64,000 nt of DNA. It comes from Mycobacterium terramassiliense. Lineage in GTDB: Bacteria; Actinomycetota; Actinomycetes; Mycobacteriales; Mycobacteriaceae. Position numbers and translations under genes: made by a program. The stretch lies in the NCBI RefSeq assembly GCF_900157385.1, contig NZ_LT717701.1:660693-724692 (forward strand), read 5' to 3'. This document shows, piece by piece, positions 16,431 to 24,238 of the stretch; the first letter of the stretch is position 1; every line of letters starts with the position of its first letter. The notes under the pieces are model-generated. The model saw only the letters and a list, made by a program, of their open reading frames with translations. It searched no databases and was not told the origin of the DNA.

Positions 16431-17903
16431 CTATGGATCCCAGGTGTGCACCGGCTCGTTGGCGTGCATGTGTTCGCAGTACCTGCGCAGCATCTCGGCG
16501 AGTGCCGCAGGCCGGCTCACACCAGCGTTCTCCAGGGTACGCACGGTGGACACCTGCCAGGTCGCCCCGTTGCGGCCGGCACGGGCGCGGCCCTCGATGA
16601 CGCCGAGGAAGCGGTCGCGCACCTCAGCGTCGACGCCCCAGCGGCGCAGGCCGTCGTCGGCGATCGGCAGCAACGTGTCGAGGACCAATTCGCGGGCCGT
16701 CACTTCGCCGACGCCGGGCCAGTGCAGCCGGGCGTCGATGCCGTGGCGGGCCGCCTCGAGGAAGTTTGCCTGTGCCACAACGAAACCCATCTTGTTCCAC
16801 AGCGGGTCCTGGGCTTCGGACAGGCTGCGCAGCACGCCGTAGTAGAAGGCGGCGTTGCCGAGCATGTCGATGACGGTCGGCCCGGCCGGCAGCACCCGGT
16901 TCTCCAGCCGCAGATGCGCGCGCTCGTCGACGACGTCGTACACCGGCCGGTTCCAGCGGTACACGGTGCCGTTGTGCAGGCGCAATTCGGCGAGCTGCGG
17001 GGTGCGCCCGGCGGCCAACTCGGCGACCGGGTCTTCGTCGGAGATTTCGGGCAGCAGGGACGGGAAGTATTGGATGTTCTCTCCGAACAGGTCGAGCACG
17101 GAGGCGATCCAGCGTTCGCCGAACCACACCCGTGGTCGCACTCCCTGGGCCTTGAGTTCCTCGGGCCGGGTGTCGGTGGATTGCGCGAACAACTCGATGC
17201 GGGTTTCCGACCACAGCTGATGGCCGAAGAAATAGGGGGAGTTGGCCGCCAGGGCCAGTTGGGGGGCCGCGAGCACCTGGGCCGCGTTCCAGTTGGCCGC
17301 GAATTCCTCGGGGGCCAGCTGCAGGTGCAATTGCATGCTGGTGCAGGCGGATTCGGGCGCGATGGTCGCGGCCCGCCAGCTCAGCGGTTCCGGGCCGGAG
17401 ATGTTGATCGGGATGTCCTCGCCGCGGGCGGAAAAGATCGAATCGTTGAGGGCCGCATACCGCTTCGATTCGCTCATCCAGTTGTCGTCGAGATGCTCGG
17501 GCATCAGCGTGGGCAGGATCCCGATCATCACGATGTGGGCACCCCAGGAGTTTGCCTTCAGTTCGGCGTCGTTGAGGCTGGTCCTCACCTCGGCCTCCAG
17601 GTCCAAGCCGGTGTGCCCGGGCAACGGCCGGGGCGGAACGTTGAATTCGATGTTGTAGGCACCCAATTCGGTCTGATAGGCCGGATCTGCGATGGCGTCC
17701 AGCACGACACGGTTCGACATGGCGGGCTGATAGTCGGAGTCGACGAGATTGCACTCGATCTCCATGCCGGTGAGCGGCCGGTCGGCGTCGAAGCGCGACC
17801 GTGCCAGCATCGTCTCAAAGACGTCCAGGCACAGCCGCACCTTGCGCCGGTATTCCTCCCGCTGCGCGCGGTCGTACGTGGTGCGCTTGACCTCTTCGCC
17901 CAC
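16431..17903 (-). CDS. GCS2-type carboxylate-amine ligase (Rv3698-like)
   Basis: The 490 residues have the glutamate-cysteine ligase fold: LTGMEIECNLVD near residue 45 (metal-binding Glu), ELGAYNIEFNVPPRPL, TSMQLHLQL and LALAANSPYFFGHQLW. The start is GTG at 17903. It belongs to the same broad superfamily as EgtA but is clearly a different branch (longer, little sequence in common). The real amino-acid substrates are unknown. Pairing with the downstream methyltransferase suggests a two-step pathway making a modified gamma-glutamyl compound; this is inference. Confidence 0.85.
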   Translation of the reverse strand: MGEEVKRTTYDRAQREEYRRKVRLCLDVFETMLARSRFDADRPLTGMEIECNLVDSDYQPAMSNRVVLDAIADPAYQTELGAYNIEFNVPPRPLPGHTGLDLEAEVRTSLNDAELKANSWGAHIVMIGILPTLMPEHLDDNWMSESKRYAALNDSIFSARGEDIPINISGPEPLSWRAATIAPESACTSMQLHLQLAPEEFAANWNAAQVLAAPQLALAANSPYFFGHQLWSETRIELFAQSTDTRPEELKAQGVRPRVWFGERWIASVLDLFGENIQYFPSLLPEISDEDPVAELAAGRTPQLAELRLHNGTVYRWNRPVYDVVDERAHLRLENRVLPAGPTVIDMLGNAAFYYGVLRSLSEAQDPLWNKMGFVVAQANFLEAARHGIDARLHWPGVGEVTARELVLDTLLPIADDGLRRWGVDAEVRDRFLGVIEGRARAGRNGATWQVSTVRTLENAGVSRPAALAEMLRRYCEHMHANEPVHTWDP

Positions 17904-17990
17904 AACGCCGATGGAACAGGTTTACCGGCCGCAACGCAAGGCCGCGGGGCTGACCTGTGCGGACGGGCGCCGAGCGGGTAGACCATCATG

Positions 17991-18002
17991 GACGTGCACG
18001 TC
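17991..18002. promoter_or_regulatory. 12-bp palindrome in the GCS2/glpK divergent region
   Basis: GACGTGCACGTC is a perfect palindrome 24 bp upstream of the glpK start, in the 122-bp divergent intergenic region. The position would suit an operator; no regulator is assigned. Confidence 0.35.
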
Positions 18003-18025
18003 TCACATGGGTGGAGGAGAGCTCG

Positions 18026-19552
18026 TTGGCCGAGTCCGCGGAATTCGTAGCCGCCATCGATCAGGGCACCACCAGCACCCGGTGCATGATCTTCGATCAC
18101 GACGGGGCCGAAGTGGCCCGCCATCAGCTCGAGCACGAGCAGATACTGCCCCGCGCCGGGTGGGTCGAGCACGACCCGGTGGAGATTTGGGAGCGCACGT
18201 CGTCGGTGCTCATGTCGGTGCTGAACCGAGCCAACCTGTCGTCGAAGGAGCTTTTGGCCCTGGGCATTACGAACCAGCGGGAAACGACGCTGGTGTGGAA
18301 CAAACGGACCGGACGGCCGTATTACAACGCGATCGTCTGGCAAGACACCCGCACCGACCGGATCGCGTCGGCGCTGGACCGGGACGGCCGCGGGGACGTG
18401 ATTCGGCGCAAGGCCGGCTTGCCGCCGGCGACCTATTTCTCCGGCGGCAAGCTGCAGTGGATCCTGGAAAACGTGGACGGTGTGCGCGAGGCCGCCGAAA
18501 GCGGTGACGCCCTGTTCGGCACCGCCGACACCTGGGTGTTGTGGAATCTGACCGGCGGCCCGCGGGGCGGCGCGCACGTCACCGACGTGACCAACGCCAG
18601 CCGCACGATGCTGATGAACCTGGAGACGCTGGACTGGGACGACGAGCTGTTGTCGTTCTTCGCGGTTCCGCGCGCGATGCTGCCGGCGATCGCGCCGTCG
18701 TCGCCGCTGCAGCCCTACGGCGTGACGCTGGAGTCCGGGCCCTTAGGCGGCGAGGTGCCGATCACCGGCGTCCTCGGCGACCAGCACGCGGCGATGGTCG
18801 GCCAGGTGTGCCTGGCCGAGGGGGAGGCCAAAAACACCTACGGCACCGGGAATTTCCTGCTGCTCAACACCGGCGAGACGATCGTGCGGTCGGACAACGG
18901 CCTGCTGACCACCGTCTGCTACCAGTTCGGCGACGCCAAACCCGTTTACGCGCTTGAGGGTTCGATAGCGGTCACAGGCTCGGCGGTGCAGTGGTTGCGC
19001 GATCAGCTGGGCATCATCAGCGGCGCCGCGCAGAGCGAGTCGCTGGCGCGTCAGGTTCCCGACAACGGTGGCGTGTATTTCGTTCCGGCGTTTTCCGGTT
19101 TGTTCGCCCCGTATTGGCGATCCGACGCCCGTGGCGCGATCGTGGGGCTGTCGCGGTTCAACACCAATGCGCACCTGGCCCGCGCGACGCTGGAGGCGAT
19201 CTGCTACCAGAGCCGCGATGTGGTGGACGCGATGCAGGCGGATTCCGGTGTGCGCCTTGAGGTGCTGAAGGTCGACGGCGGCATCACGGGCAACGACCTG
19301 TGCATGCAGATCCAGGCCGACGTGCTGGGCGTGGACGTGGTGCGGCCGGTGGTCGCCGAGACCACCGCGCTCGGCGCCGCCTACGCGGCGGGACTGGCCG
19401 TCGGGTTCTGGGCGGACCCGTCCGACCTGCGGGCCAACTGGCAAGAGGACAAGCGCTGGACGCCGACGTGGGACGACGACCGGCGCGCCGCGGGGTATGC
19501 GGGCTGGCAAAAGGCCGTGCAGCGGACCCTGGACTGGGTCGATGTGACCTGA
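18026..19552 (+). CDS. glpK: Glycerol kinase
   Basis: ATP-dependent phosphorylation of glycerol to glycerol 3-phosphate (Rv3696c). The start is the TTG at 18026, which has GGAGGAGAG 6 nt upstream; the ATG at 17957 would add a 23-residue non-homologous tail. The 508 residues include AAIDQGTTSTR (phosphate loop, Asp12), GITNQRETT, AIVWQDTRT, the FGGY signature PAFSGLFAPYW, and the ATPase motif VDGGITGNDLCMQ. Full length, with no frameshift of the kind that occurs in M. tuberculosis glpK homopolymers. Confidence 0.96.
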   Translation: MAESAEFVAAIDQGTTSTRCMIFDHDGAEVARHQLEHEQILPRAGWVEHDPVEIWERTSSVLMSVLNRANLSSKELLALGITNQRETTLVWNKRTGRPYYNAIVWQDTRTDRIASALDRDGRGDVIRRKAGLPPATYFSGGKLQWILENVDGVREAAESGDALFGTADTWVLWNLTGGPRGGAHVTDVTNASRTMLMNLETLDWDDELLSFFAVPRAMLPAIAPSSPLQPYGVTLESGPLGGEVPITGVLGDQHAAMVGQVCLAEGEAKNTYGTGNFLLLNTGETIVRSDNGLLTTVCYQFGDAKPVYALEGSIAVTGSAVQWLRDQLGIISGAAQSESLARQVPDNGGVYFVPAFSGLFAPYWRSDARGAIVGLSRFNTNAHLARATLEAICYQSRDVVDAMQADSGVRLEVLKVDGGITGNDLCMQIQADVLGVDVVRPVVAETTALGAAYAAGLAVGFWADPSDLRANWQEDKRWTPTWDDDRRAAGYAGWQKAVQRTLDWVDVT

Positions 19553-19568
19553 TCCAGGGCCCACCGCC

Positions 19569-19628
19569 GCGAGCGTGCGTGTTTGTACGCCGACACGCCG
19601 GTGTGGCCGTACATTTGCGCACGCTCGC
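19569..19628. terminator. Long imperfect palindrome between convergent glpK and padR
   Basis: Outer arms GCGAGCGTGCG (19569-19579) and CGCACGCTCGC (19618-19628) are exact complements. Inner parts TTTGTACG and CGTACATTT and a central CACGCCGGTGTGGC extend the structure over about 60 bp. It sits exactly between two convergent stop codons, so a bidirectional terminator is likely. The design also fits a dispersed intergenic palindromic element. Confidence 0.65.
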
Positions 19629-19639
19629 GACGAACAGGT

Positions 19640-20350
19640 TCAGTCCTCGCCGAGGATGCCGTAGACCTCGCGGCGGGCATTGTTGAGGATTTCGACGATG
19701 CGCTGCTGCTGCTCGGCGGTGGCGGTATGCGCGGATTGCGCGACCGCGCCGAACAGCTGGCCGATCGCGGCCCGCAGGTTAACCTGGCCGGGATCGGCGC
19801 CCTCGGCGATCTCGTCCCACGGCGGGGTCTCGATCTTCTCGGCCGCCGCGCGGCCCTCGTCGGTCAGTGTGAAAAGCTTTTTGCTGCTGTCGGTTTCGGT
19901 GGCGCTGACGAGGCCCTCGTCGTCCAGCAGCTGCAGCGTCGGGTACACCGACCCCGGGCTGGGCCGCCAGATTCCGTTGCTGCGCTCGGCGATCTGCTGA
20001 ATCATTTCGTAGCCGTGCATCGGCCGCTCGGCCAGCAGGGCCAGGATGGCCGCTCGCACGTCACCGCGGCGTCCGCGGCCGCGGCCGCCACGACGCGACC
20101 CGCGCCGGCCGCCGGGGCCGAAGCCGAATCCCGGGCCGAATCCGGGCCCGAATCCGGGGCCGAATCCAGGTCCGAAGCCGGGGCCGAAGCGGTCGCCACT
20201 GTGGTCGCGGAGGTGTTCGCGGAATTCGCGGCGGGCCTGGCGCCTGGCGTCGTGCAGGGCGCGCCGGTCCACCGGGCCGGGGCCGAAGCCGAATCCGAAA
20301 CCGGGCCGGCCGGCGAATGGTCCCTCGGGGGGAGTAAAGGGGTTGCTCAT
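19640..20350 (-). CDS. PadR-family transcriptional regulator with Gly/Phe-rich N-terminal extension
   Basis: Start chosen at 20350 (MSNPFTPPEGPFAG, AAGGACC 7 nt upstream); an upstream start at 20383 would run over the RBS. The product is 236 residues. Residues 1 to about 95 are low complexity, with seven or so GPGF units and an Arg/Gly-rich stretch. The PadR winged helix then starts at GDVRAAILALLAERPMHGYEMIQQIAER, with PSPGSVYPTLQLLDDEGLV as the recognition region, followed by a C-terminal helical dimerisation domain. Two related palindromes upstream suggest autoregulation. The ligand is unknown. Confidence 0.9.
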   Translation of the reverse strand: MSNPFTPPEGPFAGRPGFGFGFGPGPVDRRALHDARRQARREFREHLRDHSGDRFGPGFGPGFGPGFGPGFGPGFGFGPGGRRGSRRGGRGRGRRGDVRAAILALLAERPMHGYEMIQQIAERSNGIWRPSPGSVYPTLQLLDDEGLVSATETDSSKKLFTLTDEGRAAAEKIETPPWDEIAEGADPGQVNLRAAIGQLFGAVAQSAHTATAEQQQRIVEILNNARREVYGILGED

Positions 20351-20400
20351 GTTGGTGGTCCTTACGTAGTGGGGAACGCACACGTCGTGCGCTTCGGAGT

Positions 20401-20449
20401 ATCACGATATATCGGAAACTAACGCGATGCAACAAGATATTCCGGAATA
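20401..20449. promoter_or_regulatory. Candidate PadR operators upstream of padR
   Basis: Two related sites lie in the padR upstream region: CGATATATCG (20405-20414, perfect palindrome, continuing GAAAC) and TATTCCGGAATA (20438-20449, perfect palindrome). Both fit GATATNTC-GGAA, repeated in the same orientation about 31 bp apart (three helical turns). AT-rich GATAT-type palindromes are usual for PadR regulators. Confidence 0.5.
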
Positions 20450-20553
20450 ACGGGAAGCGCTGCCCGCCGCGGCCCTCTGAGCTGCGGGAAATGGAACCGA
20501 GGACCGCGGGACCCGCGGTTTGCCTCCCACGGACCGGGGGTAGGAACTGGAGG

Positions 20554-20943
20554 ATGGACGCTCACAACGACCTGACCGTCGGCGGCGGCACCGGCAGCGT
20601 GGCCGAGGTCGCGCCGCGCGAGGGCAGCCGCGGCCGCAACGCGTGGCCCTGGGTCAACTGGGGGTTGGCGCTGGCCACGGTGCCCGCCGCGGCCATTGTG
20701 ATGCTCTTCGCGCTCGGCGCGGTGATGAGCACCGACGGGTGCGGCGAGCGGACCTGTCCCAACCTGGGCCGGGGCGGCATCGATTTCGGTGTCGCGTTCT
20801 ACGGCGCACCCGTCGTGGCCTTCGTCGTCATCGTCATCTCGTTCTTCACCGCTAAGCGCCGGGGCGGCATCGCGGTTCCGCTGGCCGGCTGGGCGCTCCT
20901 GGTCCTGGACGTGGCCCTGATGGCGGCGGCCGTATCTGGCTAG
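20554..20943 (+). CDS. Small integral membrane protein, function unknown
   Basis: From ATG 20554 the product has 129 residues: a polar head, TM1 (LALATVPAAAIVMLFALGAV), a Cys-containing loop TDGCGERTCPNLG, TM2 (VAFYGAPVVAFVVIVISFF), and TM3 (IAVPLAGWALLVLDVALMAA). The loop Cys pair probably faces outward and forms a disulfide. GGAGG abuts the ATG, while AGGAA further up has better spacing; a start at 20491 would add 21 residues without an RBS. I do not recognise the family. Confidence 0.65.
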   Translation: MDAHNDLTVGGGTGSVAEVAPREGSRGRNAWPWVNWGLALATVPAAAIVMLFALGAVMSTDGCGERTCPNLGRGGIDFGVAFYGAPVVAFVVIVISFFTAKRRGGIAVPLAGWALLVLDVALMAAAVSG

Positions 20944-20973
20944 CCGCGTCGCCCGGTCGCGACGGTCCAGCTG

Positions 20974-21870
20974 CTAGACCGGCGGCGCGAACCCACCCGG
21001 TGGCGGCCCCGGCGTAGCGGGCTCCGGCCCCGGGTTGGTCGACCCCGGTTGCGGCCAGGGCGCCGGCGTCGGTGGCGCGGGCGGCCAGCGGGGCGGGCCC
21101 GGTTGCGCCCAGGTCCCCGCGGGGGGCATCGCGGGGCGAAGCCGCGCCAGTTCCCGGCGGTGTCGCTCGGCGAGCACCGCGGCCAGCGCCAGCTCCGGCG
21201 GCGCGCCGGGCGGCGGTGGCGGGGCGATGCGCGACACGACGTCACCGGCGATTCGGTACGCCATCTGCTGGCGTAACTGGCGGTCGAGTTGCGGTGCGCG
21301 GGAAAGGAACTGGCGTGCGACCTCGGCCTGGCCGGCGTCCAGGCCGGACAACTGCAGCGAGGCCGCCCACCACGCCAGCGACGGTGGCATCACGGGCGGA
21401 GGGTCGGACCGCGGCCCGCGTTCACTGATCACGACCGTGCCGGCAAAGACGTCGCCGATGCGTTTGGCCTTCGCCGACAACAAGCTGCAGATGACGGCGG
21501 GACTTCCCGCGAGCATCCAAATTTCGACCACGGACGCCAGCGCGCGAAACAGCGCTTGCCGGAAGCGTTCTGGGCCGCCGTCGTCGGACACCACGCGCAG
21601 GCCCATCACGATCTTGCCGACCGATCGCCCACGGGTGGCGGTTTCGAACAGCACCGGATACCCGACGATCACCAGGACTGTGAAAATGAGCAGGATGGCG
21701 GCGCTCAGCGCGCTGTCGAATTGGGTGAGGGTGGCCGCCCACAACATCAAGCCGAGCACGTAGCCGACGAAGATCACCGCAATGTCGATCAGTGCGCCCA
21801 CCGCCCGCACCGGCAACTGCGCGATCTGCACATCGAGCACCACGGCGTCCCCGGTGACCACCTCCGACAT
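20974..21870 (-). CDS. RDD-family membrane protein (Rv3695-like)
   Basis: From ATG 21870 the product has 298 residues. The RDD domain occupies about residues 15-150, with VRAVGALIDIAVIFVGYVLGL (Arg and Asp of the first RDD helix), ATRGRSVGKIVMGLRVV and AKAKRIGDVFAGTVVI. A cytoplasmic helical region and a Pro/Gly-rich tail follow. A TACCGT box 8 nt before the ATG indicates a leaderless transcript. It diverges from a SpoIIM-type gene, an arrangement I recall from M. tuberculosis Rv3695/Rv3694c. RDD proteins are linked to transport, but the substrate is unknown. Confidence 0.85.
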   Translation of the reverse strand: MSEVVTGDAVVLDVQIAQLPVRAVGALIDIAVIFVGYVLGLMLWAATLTQFDSALSAAILLIFTVLVIVGYPVLFETATRGRSVGKIVMGLRVVSDDGGPERFRQALFRALASVVEIWMLAGSPAVICSLLSAKAKRIGDVFAGTVVISERGPRSDPPPVMPPSLAWWAASLQLSGLDAGQAEVARQFLSRAPQLDRQLRQQMAYRIAGDVVSRIAPPPPPGAPPELALAAVLAERHRRELARLRPAMPPAGTWAQPGPPRWPPAPPTPAPWPQPGSTNPGPEPATPGPPPGGFAPPV

Positions 21871-21906
21871 AACACCGAACGGTACAGGGCGATTAGGCTG
21901 CGCAGG
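21871..21906. promoter_or_regulatory. Divergent overlapping leaderless promoters (RDD and SpoIIM genes)
   Basis: Only 36 bp separate the two start codons. On the minus strand TACCGT (21884-21879) is 8 nt from the ATG at 21870. On the plus strand TAGGCT (21894-21899) is 7 nt from the GTG at 21907. Both fit TANNNT at leaderless spacing, so the two polymerases would occupy overlapping DNA. Confidence 0.6.
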
Positions 21907-22899
21907 GTGGACGTCGACGCATTCGTGCTGACCCATCGCGCAACGTGGGACCGGCTCGACCAATTGGTCAGAAGGCGCCGATCCCTGACCGGCGCCGAGG
22001 TCGACGAACTCGTCGAGCTCTACCAGCGGGTCTCCACCCATCTCTCGATGCTGCGGTCGGCGTCCTCGGACTCGCTGCTGATCGGCCGGCTCTCGAGCCT
22101 CATCGCGCGGGCCCGCTCGGTGGTGACCGGCGCGCATGCGCCGCTGAGCAGTACGTTCGCCCGGTTCTGGACGGTGTCGTTTCCGGTCGTCGCGTACCGC
22201 ACGTGGCGCTGGTGGGTGGGCACGGCGGTCGCGTTCTTCGCCGTCGTGGTGGTCATCGCGATCTGGGTGGCCGTCAATCCGGAGGTCCAGTCCGCGCTGG
22301 GAACGCCAAGTGACATAGACGAATTGGTCAATCACGATGTGGCGTCGTATTACAGCGAACACCCCGCCGCGGCATTCGCCCTGCAGGTATGGATCAACAA
22401 CTCCTGGGTGTCCGCCCAGTGCATCGCCATGTCGGTCGTGTTGGGCCTGCCGATCCCGATCATCCTGTTCAACAATGCCGCCAACCTGGGGCTCATCGCG
22501 GGGCTGATGTTCCAGGCCGGCAAGGGTGGCATCCTGCTGGGGCTGCTGGCCCCACACGGGCTGCTGGAGCTGACGGCGGTATTCCTGGCCGGGGCGACGG
22601 GGATGCGACTGGGGTGGTCGGTGATTTCGCCCGGGGACCGGCCGCGCGGACAGGTGCTCGCCGAGCAGGGCCGCGGCGTCGTCTCGATCGCCGTCGGATT
22701 GGTGGCGGTGCTGCTGGTGTCGGGATTGATCGAAGCTCTCGTGACGCCGTCCCCGCTGCCGACGTTCGTCCGGGTGGGCATCGGAGTTCTCGCCGAGGCG
22801 GCGTTCTTGTCCTACATCGTCTACTTCGGGCGCCGCGCGATGAAGGCCGGCGAGACCGGCGATGTCGAGGACGCGCCCGACTTCGTCCCGACCGCGTAG
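21907..22899 (+). CDS. SpoIIM-superfamily membrane protein (Rv3694c-like)
   Basis: From GTG 21907 the product has 330 residues, the size I recall for Rv3694c. It has a helical N-terminal region and then five or six TM segments: VGTAVAFFAVVVVIAIWVAV, SAQCIAMSVVLGLPIPIILF, LGLIAGLMFQ, LAPHGLLELTAVFLAGATG (the HGLLELTA signature of stage II sporulation protein M/DUF95), and GVVSIAVGLVAVLLVSGLIEA. Non-sporulating bacteria keep this family next to RDD and MoxR/DUF58 genes, as here. Role unknown, perhaps envelope related. Confidence 0.85.
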   Translation: MDVDAFVLTHRATWDRLDQLVRRRRSLTGAEVDELVELYQRVSTHLSMLRSASSDSLLIGRLSSLIARARSVVTGAHAPLSSTFARFWTVSFPVVAYRTWRWWVGTAVAFFAVVVVIAIWVAVNPEVQSALGTPSDIDELVNHDVASYYSEHPAAAFALQVWINNSWVSAQCIAMSVVLGLPIPIILFNNAANLGLIAGLMFQAGKGGILLGLLAPHGLLELTAVFLAGATGMRLGWSVISPGDRPRGQVLAEQGRGVVSIAVGLVAVLLVSGLIEALVTPSPLPTFVRVGIGVLAEAAFLSYIVYFGRRAMKAGETGDVEDAPDFVPTA

Positions 22900-22915
22900 G
22901 CCGCTTGCCCGAAAG

Positions 22916-24238
22916 CTAAAGCCGGCCAGTCGCTTTCATCGCCAGGTAGTGGTCGGCGAGGGCGGGCGCGATCTCGGCGGGTGGCGCGTCGACGACTTCC
23001 ACTCCGCTGTGGCGTAGCCGGGTGGCGATCGCGCGCCGGTCGTTGCGGGAGCGTTCGGCGGCGGCCGCGTCGTAGACCGCCGCCGCGTCCGAGCGCCCCG
23101 CCGCCATCTCGTCGACGCGGGGGTCGCCGACGGCGGCGATCATCACGTGGTGTTTGGCCGACAGTTGGGGGAGCACCGGCATCAACCCCTCGTCCAGCGC
23201 GGTCGCGTTCAGATCGGTCAGCAGCACCACCAGCGAACGCCGCCGGGTGCGCCGCAGCACGGCGGCGACCATTGCGCGCCAATCGGGTTCGATCAGGGCC
23301 GGTTGGAGCGGTGCCATCGCCTCGACCAGCTGGGCGAGCAGCTCGGTGCGTGACGCGCCGAACACGGCGGCGCGGCTCACCCGGTCGTGGGCGAGGAAGT
23401 CGACGTGGTCGCCGGCCCGGGATGCGAGCGCGGCCAGCAGCAGCGCGGCGTCCATCGACCAGTCCAGCCGGGGCCAGCCCGCCGGATCGGCCGCCGTCGG
23501 GTCGACACCGACGCGACCCGCCGCCGTGCGCCCGGTGTCGAGCACGATCACCACCCGCCGGTCGCGTTCGGGCCGCCACGTGCGGACCACCACGTCGGCG
23601 CGCCGCGCGGTCGCGCGCCAGTCGATCGAGCGCACGTCGTCCCCGACGACATACTCACGCAGCGAGTCGAATTCGGTGCCCTGCCCGCGTATCAGCGTCG
23701 GCAGGAGGCCGTCGATCTCGCGCAGCTTGGCCAGCCGCGACGGCAGGTGCTTGCGCGACAAGAACGGCGGCAGCACCCGGACCTGGCCCGGCACCGAGCG
23801 CGAACCCTGCCGTCCGGCCAGCCCCAGCGGCCCGACCGACCGGGCGGTGATCAGCGCCGCGCGCTGATCGCCCCGGCGAACCGGTCGCAGCCGTGTCTGC
23901 ACGCGCAGCTGCTCGCCGGCGCCGATGCCGACGGCATGACTGCGCGGTTCGGCGCGCGCGCTGGGCGGCCAGGCGTCGCGGACCTGCCCGCGGAACCGGC
24001 GGCCGCCGTCGTTGTGGATCACCAGCTCGACGTCCACCTGCTGCGCCAGGCGCGCCGAGCAGTCCGGCGACCGGACATAGCGCAGTGCGCGGGGGCTGGC
24101 CGCCAGCGCCGCATCGACGATCACGAGTGCGATAAGGATGAGCAGCAGGACGACGAAAGCCCTTGCGGGCCAGGGTGATGCCGCAATGGGCAGGACGCAG
24201 ATCAACGCCACCAGCCCGGTGCGCCCGGTCAGGATCAC
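22916..24238 (-). CDS. DUF58 / vWA-like protein (Rv3693-like)
   Basis: The GTG at 24238 shares a base with the moxR stop, giving 440 residues. Two N-terminal TM helices (GLVALICVLPIAASPW and AFVVLLLILIALVIVDAALA) are followed by a beta-rich region and the DUF58 motif EYVVGDDVRSIDWRATARRAD, then a von Willebrand A-like domain with IVLDTGR and VLLTDLNA. DUF58 proteins act with MoxR AAA+ ATPases, probably as assembly or folding factors. Last gene of the five-gene minus-strand operon. Confidence 0.9.
   Translation of the reverse strand: MILTGRTGLVALICVLPIAASPWPARAFVVLLLILIALVIVDAALAASPRALRYVRSPDCSARLAQQVDVELVIHNDGGRRFRGQVRDAWPPSARAEPRSHAVGIGAGEQLRVQTRLRPVRRGDQRAALITARSVGPLGLAGRQGSRSVPGQVRVLPPFLSRKHLPSRLAKLREIDGLLPTLIRGQGTEFDSLREYVVGDDVRSIDWRATARRADVVVRTWRPERDRRVVIVLDTGRTAAGRVGVDPTAADPAGWPRLDWSMDAALLLAALASRAGDHVDFLAHDRVSRAAVFGASRTELLAQLVEAMAPLQPALIEPDWRAMVAAVLRRTRRRSLVVLLTDLNATALDEGLMPVLPQLSAKHHVMIAAVGDPRVDEMAAGRSDAAAVYDAAAAERSRNDRRAIATRLRHSGVEVVDAPPAEIAPALADHYLAMKATGRL

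Noticed and set aside
16446..17981. 511-codon plus-strand frame over the GCS2 ligase
   Set aside because: Antisense shadow with His/Arg/Gly-rich composition and no domain.
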